From JAIRQX01 sp031556255 (GTDB lineage: Bacteria; Chrysiogenota; Deferribacteres; Deferribacterales; JAISNW01), in the NCBI GenBank assembly GCA_031556255.1, contig JAVBTI010000108.1:1-15556 (forward strand): a DNA stretch of 15,556 bases, read 5' to 3'. The notes under the pieces were generated by a model. It was not told the DNA's origin and searched no databases. It saw only the letters and a list, made by a program, of their open reading frames with translations. The first letter of the stretch is position 1; every line of letters starts with the position of its first letter. Shown piece after piece: positions 1-7,694 of this stretch. A program made the translations under genes and the position numbers.

Positions 1-13
1 AAGCCCGCCGGAA

Positions 14-59
14 AACCACCCCCCAAAGCCCCCCAAGGGGGGCTTCAAGGATCAGGAAC
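14..59. repeat. Dispersed hairpin repeat, copy 1 (downstream of murG)
   Basis: This stretch directly follows the murG stop on the minus strand. It starts with AACCACCCC, then has a 9-bp stem with left arm AAGCCCCCC (26-34), a 2-base centre AA and right arm GGGGGGCTT (37-45), then TTCAAGGA and a GGAA tail. The same layout recurs at 3581-3626. Two stem positions differ between the copies, and both are compensated on the other arm. It could be a REP-like element or a structured mRNA segment. It lacks a U tract on the minus strand, so it is not a typical terminator. The left edge of the window cuts off any further context. Confidence 0.7.
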
Positions 60-60
60 G

Positions 61-1104
61 CTACTTCAGCAGCCCCATCCCTTTTACAATCAGTGTGGCC
101 GAATCTTTAAATTCGACGCCCAGCAGACTTTCTTTATAATCCTCGATCCTGTCGAACATTCCGTTTATGCTCTCCGTGAGTTTTTCCGCCGACAGATCCT
201 TTTCCGGCAGTATCTCGGCGTATCCTGATTTCTGCACCGACAGAGCGTTGTAATACTGGTGGTTGTCGCTCGCCTGGGCGAATGGTATATAGAGCGCCGG
301 CCGTTTCGCGTACATCGTCTCAAAAACCGTGCCGGAGCCGGACCGCGCGATCACGATGTCCGCCGCCGCATACGCGTCCGCCATATTCGTGATATAGGGC
401 TCAATTTGCAGCCCCTTGCTCTTCATATCCACGTTTTTGCCGTACTCCGCCAAAGTCTCTTCCAGCAGCTTTTCGCCGGTCTGGTGGCGGATGGAGTACC
501 CCGCCTTTAAAAGTTTATCCGCCGCCGCCGCGACGGTTTTATTGATAATCCTGCTGCCGCCGCTGCCGCCGAGAACCAGAAGCTGTTTGCCGTTCTCTCT
601 TTTGAGGGAGCCGCGTATAAAGTCGCCCCTGACCGGATTCCCCACCAGCATGCCCCTGTCCGGGGCCTTTCTTGTATCGGCATCGGAAAGAAAAATTCTG
701 CGGGACTGGCTGCTCATCATGCGGTTCACAAGCCCCATCACACTGTTCTGCTCATGTATATACAGATCCGCTCCCTTTATCATCCCTGCGACAGCCACCG
801 GCGCGGCGGCAAACCCGCCGAGAAGGAGGACTTTGTCGCCTCTGTTCACATATTTAAGCGCGATGCCCGAAGCTTTGCTCAGGCGATAAAGCGAGGAAAC
901 TTTATCAACAATTCCCATGCCCATAAATGCGCTCGCATTCTGTTCGACATACTGGTAACCCAGCTTTGAAAGCACATTTTTCTCCAGTCCGCGGTCGGAT
1001 ACCATGAAAAGCGCGGAAATACCGATGAACCTGAGCCTCTCCGCGACCGCAATACCCGGATATAAATGCCCCCCGGTGCCTCCGCCGGCAAGAATCACTT
1101 TCAC
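61..1104 (-). CDS. murG: MurG, UDP-GlcNAc:lipid I N-acetylglucosaminyltransferase
   Basis: MurG transfers GlcNAc from UDP-GlcNAc to lipid I on the inner face of the cytoplasmic membrane, giving lipid II. The protein is 347 residues, close to the usual 350-360. Seen in the sequence: the N-terminal glycine loop GGGTGGH (7-13), HEQN (117-120), the interdomain GGSGGS (179-184), SGSGT (255-259) followed by E262 in the nucleotide-sugar site, and ASDNHQ (278-283). These are the signatures of this GT-B (family GT28) enzyme. The start is GTG, with a strong ribosome binding site (GGAGGAGG) just upstream. It overlaps the ftsW stop by four bases (GTGA), so translation is probably coupled. It is the last complete gene of the dcw operon in this window. 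Identification is firm. Confidence 0.97.
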   Translation of the reverse strand: MKVILAGGGTGGHLYPGIAVAERLRFIGISALFMVSDRGLEKNVLSKLGYQYVEQNASAFMGMGIVDKVSSLYRLSKASGIALKYVNRGDKVLLLGGFAAAPVAVAGMIKGADLYIHEQNSVMGLVNRMMSSQSRRIFLSDADTRKAPDRGMLVGNPVRGDFIRGSLKRENGKQLLVLGGSGGSRIINKTVAAAADKLLKAGYSIRHQTGEKLLEETLAEYGKNVDMKSKGLQIEPYITNMADAYAAADIVIARSGSGTVFETMYAKRPALYIPFAQASDNHQYYNALSVQKSGYAEILPEKDLSAEKLTESINGMFDRIEDYKESLLGVEFKDSATLIVKGMGLLK

Positions 1105-2186
1105 CCGGCCTCCTCCATCCCCCGCAGAAGCACGCCCACGAAAAAGAGCGACATCATCAGCGCACTGCCTCCGTAACTTATGAACGGGAGTGTTATCCCT
1201 TTTGTGGGGAGCATTCCAAGCACAACAAAAATATTAATTACGCTCTGGTAAAAGAAGAGACAGGTTATCCCTATCATAAGCAACTTTTTGTATATATCCG
1301 TGTGCTTCAATGCGCTTGTAATAGACACTTTAAAAAAAGCGATTATCAGCATCAGCACCAACACCGCCCCTATCAGCCCCCATTCTTCAGCTATTATCGC
1401 ATAAATAAAATCCGTATGGGCTTCCGGCAGAAAAAACAGCTTCTGTGTGGAGTTACCCACCCCTTGTCCAAAAATACCGCCGTTTCCCACGGCAGCAAGC
1501 GACTGCACAAGCTGGTAGCCGCCGCCGAATCTGTCCGCCCAGGGGTCAAGGAACACAAGCAGCCTTCCCTTGCGGTAGCCAAACAGCAAGATACTGGCAA
1601 TTAAAATCGGTGCCACAAACCCCACGACACCCAGTATATGACGGGGGCGTACGCCGCCCACCACAAACATGGTGAACGCCACCAGCGTTATGAGGAAGGT
1701 CGTGCCGAAATCCGGTTCAAGCAGGATAAGGGCTGTCAAACCGCCCACCATCAGTGTGGCGGGAAGGAACCCTCTGGTAAAATCAGACATCCGGTCGTAC
1801 TTTTTATCCATATAGTGCGCCAGATACACAACCACTGTGAATTTAGCCAGCTCGGACGGCTGAAAAGAAAATATCGGAAGCATAATCCAGCGCTGAGCAC
1901 CATTGGCGGATTTCTGGAAAAACACTGCTACCAGCAGCACCAGCGTGGCAAAATAGATAAGCATAATATGCCTGCGGTAAAAATCCAACGGTATTTTGTA
2001 GGCGGCCACCAGCAAGACCATCCCCAGCCCGCAGCTGACCGTTTGTTTTATCAGAAAGTACATATCGCCCTTGTGCAGCCGTATCGCCTGTAAAGACCCG
2101 GCTGAATAAACAAACATCATGCCTATCAGCACGAGCGCCGTGGTCAGAAACAGTAACTGAAAGCGGTTGCTGCGTAAATTAAGCAT
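1101..2186 (-). CDS. ftsW: FtsW, SEDS-family septal peptidoglycan glycosyltransferase
   Basis: FtsW polymerises lipid II into glycan strands at the septum, working with its partner transpeptidase FtsI. The 361-residue protein is strongly hydrophobic, with about ten membrane segments expected for the family. Visible SEDS signatures are FQPSELAKF (108-116), PDFGTTF (158-164), the extracellular loop with LPEAHTDF carrying the putative catalytic Asp (D259), and TKGITLPFISYGGSA (328-342). RodA shares this fold, but the place between murD and murG identifies FtsW. ATG start with an AAGGAAG ribosome binding site; the start overlaps the murD stop by 8 bases and the end overlaps murG by 4. No truncation is seen. 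Confidence 0.96.
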   Translation of the reverse strand: MLNLRSNRFQLLFLTTALVLIGMMFVYSAGSLQAIRLHKGDMYFLIKQTVSCGLGMVLLVAAYKIPLDFYRRHIMLIYFATLVLLVAVFFQKSANGAQRWIMLPIFSFQPSELAKFTVVVYLAHYMDKKYDRMSDFTRGFLPATLMVGGLTALILLEPDFGTTFLITLVAFTMFVVGGVRPRHILGVVGFVAPILIASILLFGYRKGRLLVFLDPWADRFGGGYQLVQSLAAVGNGGIFGQGVGNSTQKLFFLPEAHTDFIYAIIAEEWGLIGAVLVLMLIIAFFKVSITSALKHTDIYKKLLMIGITCLFFYQSVINIFVVLGMLPTKGITLPFISYGGSALMMSLFFVGVLLRGMEEAG

Positions 2187-3447
2187 TCTGTACTTCCTTC
2201 ACATATCCGGCAAATTTATGGCCCCTGTCTTCATAGTTCAGAAACTCGTCGTAGCTTGCGCAACCGGGGGTGAGTATAACGGTGGTGCCCGGTTTGGCCA
2301 GCACGGACGCGCTTTCCACAGCCTGGTGAAGCGTGGGGAATATAACCATCGGGCAGTCCAGCTTGCCCGTGAGCTGAGAGGCTATCACCTGTGCCGCCTC
2401 CCCGAACAGGCACACCATCGAGGCGCACCGTTCCAGTTCGTTCACAAGCAGCGTGAAATCGCCCTTCTTATCCCTGCCGCCCAAAAGAACCACCGTCGGC
2501 TTGGTGCAACTTTTCAGCGCCACAAGCGTAGAATCCACATTGGTGGCCTTGGAATCGTTTATCCATCTGATTCCGTCGTTTGTCGGCACAAGTTCCGTCC
2601 TGTGGGGCATGCCCGTCAGCCCCATTATCAGACCGGTCACGTCGCCCGCCAGCGGCACGGCCACATTGGCCAGCCCCAGCGCGAAAGCCAGATTCAGCAG
2701 GTTATGCGCCCCGAAAAGCCCGAACTCCCGCGTGTCCACATAGAATCCGCCGAAGTTCATCAGATGTTCGGAAAACTTCGGCCACGCTTTATATTCCCTG
2801 TCCACATATCTGACCCTGTAAAGGGCGCGCAGCGTTCTGTTTATTATTCTTATGTCCGGATCGGCTATAAGCGTGCCGTCCGGGTCGATAAAGTTAAGCA
2901 CCGCCAGCTTGGCGTCCACATAGTCTTCAATAGTTGCGTATCTGTCCAGGTGGTCCGGGGTTATATTGGTCACCGCCGTCCCAAGCATGTTGAAATCGCG
3001 CAGCAGCTCTATTTGGAAGCTGGACAGCTCCACCACGAAAACCGTGGGTTCATCCGCGTCCACGGCGGCGTCAGCGAAAGTATTGCCGATATTTCCGCAG
3101 GCCACCGCCTTATGTCCGGCATTGTTCAATATCTGGGCAGTCAAATGTGTAACGGTGGATTTTCCGTTGGTACCCGTGACTCCAAGGACTTCACTGCCCA
3201 TGGGCATCCAGTTGGAGGCAAGCTCTATTTCGCTTGTATATTTCGACGGTTTCTCAGGCAGTTTGGAAAACGGCACACCCGGACTTACCACTGTAAGGTC
3301 ATATATATCTTTATACCCGGCTATCGGCTTGCAGCCGGGTTTGGAATCGTCGTAAAGATCCGGCTGCCCGCAGCCGCTCAGCTTGAGGATTCTTTCCGCG
3401 CCCGCCCCGCTTTTGCCATAGCCGATTATCGCTGTTCTTTTGCTCAT
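2179..3447 (-). CDS. murD: MurD, UDP-MurNAc-L-alanine:D-glutamate ligase
   Basis: This is the cytoplasmic ATP-dependent ligase that adds D-Glu to UDP-MurNAc-L-Ala. The frame stays open further upstream, but I place the start at ATG 3447, giving 422 residues. The protein then begins MSKRTAIIGYGKSG, the family's N-terminal Rossmann motif, and AAGGTGG lies 3 bases before the ATG. The upstream codons fall in palindromic repeats and encode nothing family-like. Seen: ATP loop GVTGTNGKST (about 89-98), VELSSFQIE, TNITPDHLDRY in the central domain, INDSKATN, and the C-terminal LTPGCASYDEF. The length is slightly below the E. coli enzyme (438). It is separated from mraY by a 368-base structured spacer, unlike every other junction in this operon, so its translation may be controlled separately. 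Confidence 0.96.
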   Translation of the reverse strand: MSKRTAIIGYGKSGAGAERILKLSGCGQPDLYDDSKPGCKPIAGYKDIYDLTVVSPGVPFSKLPEKPSKYTSEIELASNWMPMGSEVLGVTGTNGKSTVTHLTAQILNNAGHKAVACGNIGNTFADAAVDADEPTVFVVELSSFQIELLRDFNMLGTAVTNITPDHLDRYATIEDYVDAKLAVLNFIDPDGTLIADPDIRIINRTLRALYRVRYVDREYKAWPKFSEHLMNFGGFYVDTREFGLFGAHNLLNLAFALGLANVAVPLAGDVTGLIMGLTGMPHRTELVPTNDGIRWINDSKATNVDSTLVALKSCTKPTVVLLGGRDKKGDFTLLVNELERCASMVCLFGEAAQVIASQLTGKLDCPMVIFPTLHQAVESASVLAKPGTTVILTPGCASYDEFLNYEDRGHKFAGYVKEVQNA

Positions 3448-3466
3448 AAACCACCTTATATATTGA

Positions 3467-3551
3467 GTGCGCATCCTTGCGCACACCGCATCCCTGCGGT
3501 GGTTGCGCCCCATCCTTGGGGCGCTTTCCGCGCCGCCCGTCCTTGGGCGGC
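3467..3551 (-). repeat. Four tandem hairpins with CANGGANG loops in the mRNA strand
   Basis: The hairpins are at 3467-3484, 3485-3500, 3505-3524 and 3532-3551. Plus-strand left arms are GTGCGCA, ACCGCA, GCGCCCCA and GCCGCCC, each followed by its reverse complement after a 4 to 6 base loop. Read on the minus (mRNA) strand, the loop regions are CAAGGATG, CAGGGATG, CAAGGATG and CAAGGACG. All fit CANGGANG closed by a C-G pair, the known recognition element of CsrA/RsmA/RsmE proteins. The stems differ in sequence while the loops are kept. The array ends about ten bases before the murD ribosome binding site. The hairpins are seen directly; CsrA binding is inferred. They could instead be a REP-like palindrome family. 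Confidence 0.8.
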
Positions 3552-3580
3552 ACCATACGGCCGGATTAGGCCGGCCGAAG

Positions 3581-3626
3581 AACCACCCCTCCAAACCTCC
3601 CCAAGGGGAGGTTCAAGGAGCCGGAA
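3581..3626. repeat. Dispersed hairpin repeat, copy 2 (mraY-murD spacer)
   Basis: Same layout as the copy at 14-59: AACCACCCC, a stem with left arm AACCTCCCC (3594-3602), centre AA, right arm GGGGAGGTT (3605-3613), then CAAGGA and CGGAA. Stem position 3 is C-G here and G-C in the other copy; position 5 is T-A here and C-G in the other. The structure is therefore kept while the sequence changes. Two copies in one 15-kb window suggest many more in the genome. Confidence 0.75.
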
Positions 3627-3671
3627 GGTGGTTCGCAATTCTGCGATCTATGCTGGAACTGCTATATCCGC

Positions 3672-3811
3672 GCGGGTATGGAAGCGTCAAACCGGATGCA
3701 GCGATAGGCGGCTCCCGAAGGGGCAACCGCAGCATACTTATTGGTATGTGAGGATTGACCCTGAGGGAACAACAACGCGATGCGCCGGTTTCACGCTTTC
3801 ATAGGTCCCGC
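3672..3811. repeat. Long imperfect dyad, possible miniature inverted-repeat element
   Basis: The outer arms are GCGGG (3672-3676) and CCCGC (3807-3811). Next come 19-base inverted arms at 3677-3695 and 3785-3803 that match at 17 positions. Inside these, CTCCC...AGGG around 3712-3723 faces CCCT...GGGA around 3760-3769. A central hairpin CATAC/GTATG (3733-3748) sits at the symmetry centre. The whole could fold as one cruciform or long RNA hairpin. No transposase is encoded and I see no clear target duplication, so mobility is inferred only. It ends 4 bases before the mraY stop codon. Confidence 0.6.
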
Positions 3812-3815
3812 ACCT

Positions 3816-4901
3816 TTATCTTAACTTCAGCGTGCTCATCGCAACTATGGCGAAGATCACCGACACTATCCAGAAGCGAACTATAATTTTCGGCTCGCTC
3901 CACCCCTTCAATTCAAAGTGGTGGTGCAGCGGCGCCATACGGAACAGCCTCTTGCCGTGGGTCAGCTTGAAGTAGCCCACCTGCAGTATTACCGACATAG
4001 TCTCCAGCACGAACAGCCCGCCGACCAGCGCCAACAGCACTTCCTGCTTGGCTATGACCGCCACCGCGCCCAGCGCTCCGCCTATGGAAAGGCTGCCCAC
4101 ATCGCCCATAAATATCGACGCCGGGTAAGAATTGAACCATAAAAAGCCCAGCCCCGCGCCTACCATAGCGCCGCAGAATATGGCCACCTCGCTGGCGCCT
4201 TTCACATAGAAGATCGACAGGTAATCCGTGTAAATCACGTTTCCTGCGATGTAGGCCAGGATAGCGAACGCCCCGAACGATATCACCGCAGGCATTATAG
4301 CCAGCCCATCCAGCCCGTCCGTCAGATTCACGGCGTTCGAAGTGCCCACGATAATAAACCATGCCAGAAATATATATATCCACGACAGGTTCAACGCCAC
4401 GTTCTTGAAAAACGGCATCATCAGGGAGAACATATTGCCCGATTTATCCGTGGTAACAATCAGGGTGATCCCTAAAAGCGCCACTACGGACTGAGCTATG
4501 AACTTCGTCCGGCCGCTGATCCCCAGCGGATTGCGTTTTATAGTCTTTATATAATCGTCCGCAAAGCCTATGGCCGCAAAACCCACATAAATAAGCAGCA
4601 CTATCCACACATAGCGGTTGTTCAGATCCGACCACATCACAGTGGAGATCACGGACGCGGCGACTATGATAAGTCCGCCCATGGTGGGTGTGCCTTCTTT
4701 GGCCTTATGTCTGGCGGGTTCGAAACCTTTCGTCTGCTGGGCAAGTTTCCATTTTTTAAGCAATTCCGTGGCCACAGTGCCGAAAATAAGCATTATCAGC
4801 ATTGATGTGACTATCGCGTACGCGGCGCGGAATGTGATATAGCGGAAAACGTTGAATACCGAAAAGTATTCCGCCAGCGGGTAGAGCAGATTATAAAGCA
4901 T
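3816..4901 (-). CDS. mraY: MraY, phospho-MurNAc-pentapeptide translocase
   Basis: MraY is an integral membrane enzyme that moves phospho-MurNAc-pentapeptide from UDP to undecaprenyl phosphate, making lipid I. The 361 residues equal the typical length of 360, with about ten hydrophobic segments. Visible family motifs: KAKEGTPTMGGL (66-77), FADDYIK with the paired aspartates D115 and D116, NAVNLTDGLDGLA (189-201), FNSYPASIFMGDVGSL with D267, and MAPLHHHFELKGWSE with the histidine triad 326-328. Start ATG with GGAGA upstream; the start overlaps the end of murF by 11 bases. Downstream, instead of the usual close junction to murD, comes the palindromic spacer. Identification is firm. Confidence 0.97.
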   Translation of the reverse strand: MLYNLLYPLAEYFSVFNVFRYITFRAAYAIVTSMLIMLIFGTVATELLKKWKLAQQTKGFEPARHKAKEGTPTMGGLIIVAASVISTVMWSDLNNRYVWIVLLIYVGFAAIGFADDYIKTIKRNPLGISGRTKFIAQSVVALLGITLIVTTDKSGNMFSLMMPFFKNVALNLSWIYIFLAWFIIVGTSNAVNLTDGLDGLAIMPAVISFGAFAILAYIAGNVIYTDYLSIFYVKGASEVAIFCGAMVGAGLGFLWFNSYPASIFMGDVGSLSIGGALGAVAVIAKQEVLLALVGGLFVLETMSVILQVGYFKLTHGKRLFRMAPLHHHFELKGWSEPKIIVRFWIVSVIFAIVAMSTLKLR

Positions 4902-6249
4902 CCGTGTCTCCGGCTCTGCTCAGAAGCAGATCTCTGTATTTTTCAAACCCGTACCTGCGCGATGCTTTGATCAGAACCGCCCCTTTATCAATCTTTTCCA
5001 ACTGGTATTTCGTGTCGCCGTCATGCGGCGCTATCGCCACATTGAACGATTCCTGGTATCTTGCATATGAAACCCCGCTGAAAATAAAGTGGATATTGGG
5101 GTATTCTTTGGTTTTGGCCATCAGCCTGCTGTATACGAAATGCTCATGCCCTTCAATCTCGCCGATCTCCCCTATTAATGCATATTTGGGAGATGTATTG
5201 AGGAGGCTCAGTGCATCTATGGCGCGCTCCACAGCCTCAAGGCTCGCGTTATAGCAGTCGTTTATGACCGTAAGCCCGCCCTTTTCGATAATATCGCCCC
5301 TGCCCGCTGGCAGTCTGTACTCGGGCAGCGCGGCGGTGATGACATCGTACGGCACTGCAAGTAATCTGCCCACAGCCACAACGGCAAGAAAGTTCTCCGC
5401 AATATGGGGATACGGGTAACTGAGCATGCACGGGTATTCGCCGTCTGCGGTGGAAACTGTGAAAGATGTCATCCTGCCGGATATCACACAGTCAAGCATG
5501 CGGATATCAGCGCTGTTCGTCCGCCCAAAAGTAACGGCACGCCCGGACATCTCCGCGTCTTTACGTGCAAGCCCGTCTTTGAAAGTCTCATGTATAACCA
5601 TCACACCGGAAGCAGGCAGACCATCCACAATGGAAAGCTTCTCATGCGCAACCTCGGCTATACTTCCGAACCTGCCCACATGGGCGTAGCCCAGGCCGGT
5701 AATAACGGCTATCTGCGGCACAACAAGAGCGGACAGAGCGGATATCTCTCCGGGAGCGTTGCTGCCGAGCTCATATATGGCCACCTCTGCGTCATCATCC
5801 ATCCCGCAGGCTGTGAGGGATACCCCTAATATATTGTTGTGGTTGCCTTTGTTGGCGTATGTTTTATACTTTTTGGACAACACCAGTTTAAGCATCTCTT
5901 TGGTGCCGGTTTTGCCGTAACTGCCGGTAACCGCTATCTTCACCGCGCCGGTTGAGGCCAGCTTTTTTGCTCCCATGGAAAGCATTGCCTGGCGGGAATC
6001 GGAGACCAGAATTTTGTTGCCGTTGACAGCGGAATATAATTCGGGATTATCCATAACAACAACCGACGCGCCACTGTTCAACGCGTCTTGAGCGAAACGG
6101 TTCCCGTCGGCCTTTTCGCCTTTGCAGGCGAAAAAGATGTTCCCTTTTTCGATGCCGCGGCTGTCAAGCGTGGCTCCGGACACCGGCCCCCCATCGTATT
6201 TTATGTCAAGCAGGTTATTGAAATACCCCGCCAAGTCCGATGCTTTCAT
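4891..6249 (-). CDS. murF: MurF, UDP-MurNAc-tripeptide:D-Ala-D-Ala ligase
   Basis: MurF is the cytoplasmic ligase that adds D-alanyl-D-alanine to UDP-MurNAc-tripeptide, completing the pentapeptide. The 452 residues match the E. coli length. The N-terminal domain contains ATLDSRGIEKGNIFFACKG (26-44), the usual Mur substrate-binding signature. The ATP loop is AVTGSYGKTGTKEML (106-120), with the catalytic Lys and Thr kept though the residue after GKT is Gly rather than Thr or Ser. Then come KGNHNNILGVSL (134-145), ITGLGYAHVGRFGS (183-196) in place of the common ITNVGPAHL, and INDCYNASLEAV (329-340). The start ATG overlaps the murE stop by four bases (ATGA) with AAAGGAAAG upstream; the end overlaps mraY. 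Some motifs are divergent, but position and domain order leave little doubt. Confidence 0.95.
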   Translation of the reverse strand: MKASDLAGYFNNLLDIKYDGGPVSGATLDSRGIEKGNIFFACKGEKADGNRFAQDALNSGASVVVMDNPELYSAVNGNKILVSDSRQAMLSMGAKKLASTGAVKIAVTGSYGKTGTKEMLKLVLSKKYKTYANKGNHNNILGVSLTACGMDDDAEVAIYELGSNAPGEISALSALVVPQIAVITGLGYAHVGRFGSIAEVAHEKLSIVDGLPASGVMVIHETFKDGLARKDAEMSGRAVTFGRTNSADIRMLDCVISGRMTSFTVSTADGEYPCMLSYPYPHIAENFLAVVAVGRLLAVPYDVITAALPEYRLPAGRGDIIEKGGLTVINDCYNASLEAVERAIDALSLLNTSPKYALIGEIGEIEGHEHFVYSRLMAKTKEYPNIHFIFSGVSYARYQESFNVAIAPHDGDTKYQLEKIDKGAVLIKASRRYGFEKYRDLLLSRAGDTDAL

Positions 6250-7694
6250 ATCTTTCCTTTCTCTTTCAAATATGTTTTAACGAAAAAAGCGTCACTAAAA
6301 GGATGTTTTGTGGTGCCGATAATCTGGTAATTTTCGTGCCCCTTCCCGGCGATCAAAACCATATCGCCTTCGCCCGCCTGCCTTATGGCGAAAGCTATAG
6401 CTTTCTCCCTGTCTATCTCCACCTGCAGATTTTTGTCCGCAACCATCCCTGCCAGGATCTCCTCTATTATCTGAGCGGGGTCTTCCGTACGCGGGTTGTC
6501 GCTTGTGACTATAACGAAGTCAGACAACTCCTGAGCAGCCTTCCCCATGCGGGGGCGCTTTGTTTTATCTCTGTCACCGCCGGCTCCGAACACCGTGATA
6601 ACCCTGCCTCCTGCTATTTTTCTCAGGGCGGTTATGGCATTGCGCAACGCGTCATCTGTGTGGGCATAATCCACGAATACAGAGACGCCGCCGGCGGAGT
6701 ATTTTTCCAGCCTGCCGGGCACGTTATCCAGATCATTCAACCCTTTTCGCACTGCAGTCATGCTCAATCCGAGCGCCAATGCGGCACTCGCGGCAGCAAG
6801 TATATTCTCAAGATTATATTCGCCTACCAAAGGGCTGTACAGTTCATAGCTCTCGCCGCCATATACTACAACGGCCGTGGTACCATCCGCATCCATGCTG
6901 TATTCTGCCACACTCAGGAACTCACCGTGCCTGCCGTAGCCGTGCCGTTCGCCCTCACTGTCCGCATACATACGCTGCCCGTAAGGATAGTCGGTGTTAA
7001 CCACCTGTATGCGGGAGTGACCCAGTCTGAACAGGTGCCTCTTCGCCTGGTAGTATGTCTCCAGATCTTTGTGGTAATCGAGGTGATCGCCGGTGAGGTT
7101 GGTAAAAACAGCGGCGTCGAACACCACGCCCGCGAGCCTCTGCTGGTCCAGCGCATGCGAGGAGACCTCCGCTATGGCGACGGACGCGCCGGCATCGTAG
7201 CCCTCCGACAGCATCTTGTGGAACTCGTACGCCGAAGGGGTCGTGTTATCAAGGTCGTATATTTTCCCGGCGACGCTGGCGCCGGTGGTGCCTATGCGAA
7301 CGGTCGTAAAACCGGCCGCATTGAAAATCTTCTCCAGTAGCCATGTCACGGTGGTTTTCCCGTTGGTGCCGGTCACACCGATCATGGTCATCTTTTTATC
7401 CGCGTTATGGAAAAAGTTGGCGCAGGATAATGCGAAGGCGCGCCTGCCGTTCTCCACCACCACTGAGGGGATCCCTTCGATCGCATGCTCCGTGACGGCA
7501 CACTGAATCATTTTTTTATCGTACAGCTCGGCGGCGGCGGCATGAGAATCGTAGCTGGTACCTTTATAGGCGAAAAATAAAGCATTCTGCGGCACGCGCC
7601 TGGTGTCCGATGTGATGTCCGCCACTTCCAGTCCGGTCAGCCCCGGATTTGCATCTAAAACCGTCACTCCGGCAAGTATATCACTTATTAGCAT
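6246..7694 (-). CDS. murE: MurE, UDP-MurNAc-dipeptide:meso-diaminopimelate ligase
   Basis: MurE is the cytoplasmic ligase for the third stem-peptide residue. I choose ATG 7694 (482 residues, MLISDILAG...), which overlaps the ftsI stop by 14 bases; a GTG eight codons upstream is possible but adds a non-conserved tail. Seen: ITSDTRRVPQNALFFAYKG near the N terminus, ATP loop GVTGTNGKTTV (about 106-116), TNLTGDHLDYH (about 198-208), the lysine of YYQAKRHLF that is carbamylated in this family, NVPGRLE, and DNPRTEDP (about 399-406). DNPR is the specificity motif of meso-diaminopimelate-adding enzymes, as opposed to lysine-adding ones, so this cell wall is probably of the Gram-negative A1-gamma type. 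The stop overlaps the start of murF. Confidence 0.96.
   Translation of the reverse strand: MLISDILAGVTVLDANPGLTGLEVADITSDTRRVPQNALFFAYKGTSYDSHAAAAELYDKKMIQCAVTEHAIEGIPSVVVENGRRAFALSCANFFHNADKKMTMIGVTGTNGKTTVTWLLEKIFNAAGFTTVRIGTTGASVAGKIYDLDNTTPSAYEFHKMLSEGYDAGASVAIAEVSSHALDQQRLAGVVFDAAVFTNLTGDHLDYHKDLETYYQAKRHLFRLGHSRIQVVNTDYPYGQRMYADSEGERHGYGRHGEFLSVAEYSMDADGTTAVVVYGGESYELYSPLVGEYNLENILAAASAALALGLSMTAVRKGLNDLDNVPGRLEKYSAGGVSVFVDYAHTDDALRNAITALRKIAGGRVITVFGAGGDRDKTKRPRMGKAAQELSDFVIVTSDNPRTEDPAQIIEEILAGMVADKNLQVEIDREKAIAFAIRQAGEGDMVLIAGKGHENYQIIGTTKHPFSDAFFVKTYLKEKGKI

Larger units (their letters stand above)
3448..3815. other. Structured 368-base intercistronic spacer between mraY and murD
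   Basis: No credible gene is present here; the open frames crossing it follow palindromes and overlap real genes. From murD towards mraY it holds the murD ribosome binding site (about 3448-3457), four consecutive hairpins (3467-3551), a fifth GC hairpin (3559-3576; arms GGCCGG and CCGGCC, loop ATTAGG), a hairpin repeat shared with the window's left end (3581-3626), a small CGCA/TGCG hairpin (3634-3645) and a long dyad (3672-3811) that stops just before the mraY stop codon. The remaining bases are short linkers. Other operon junctions overlap or are short, so this looks like accreted repeats or a regulatory insertion. Confidence 0.85.

Noticed and set aside
26..45. Terminator after murG
   Set aside because: There is a strong stem but a two-base centre and no U tract on the minus strand; a related copy lies inside the operon, where termination would not make sense.
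3448..3594. N-terminal extension of murD by 49 codons to position 3594
   Set aside because: The added codons run through the hairpin array and encode no Mur-like sequence; a strong ribosome binding site precedes ATG 3447.
2167..3804. A 545-codon open frame on the plus strand opposite murD and the mraY-murD spacer
   Set aside because: It is antisense to a clear murD, has low-complexity, His- and Arg-rich content and no family motif. It stays open because of the GC bias of murD and the repeats.
6240..7340. A 366-codon open frame on the plus strand opposite murE
   Set aside because: It lies entirely antisense to murE, which has all catalytic motifs. No credible ribosome binding site or domain.
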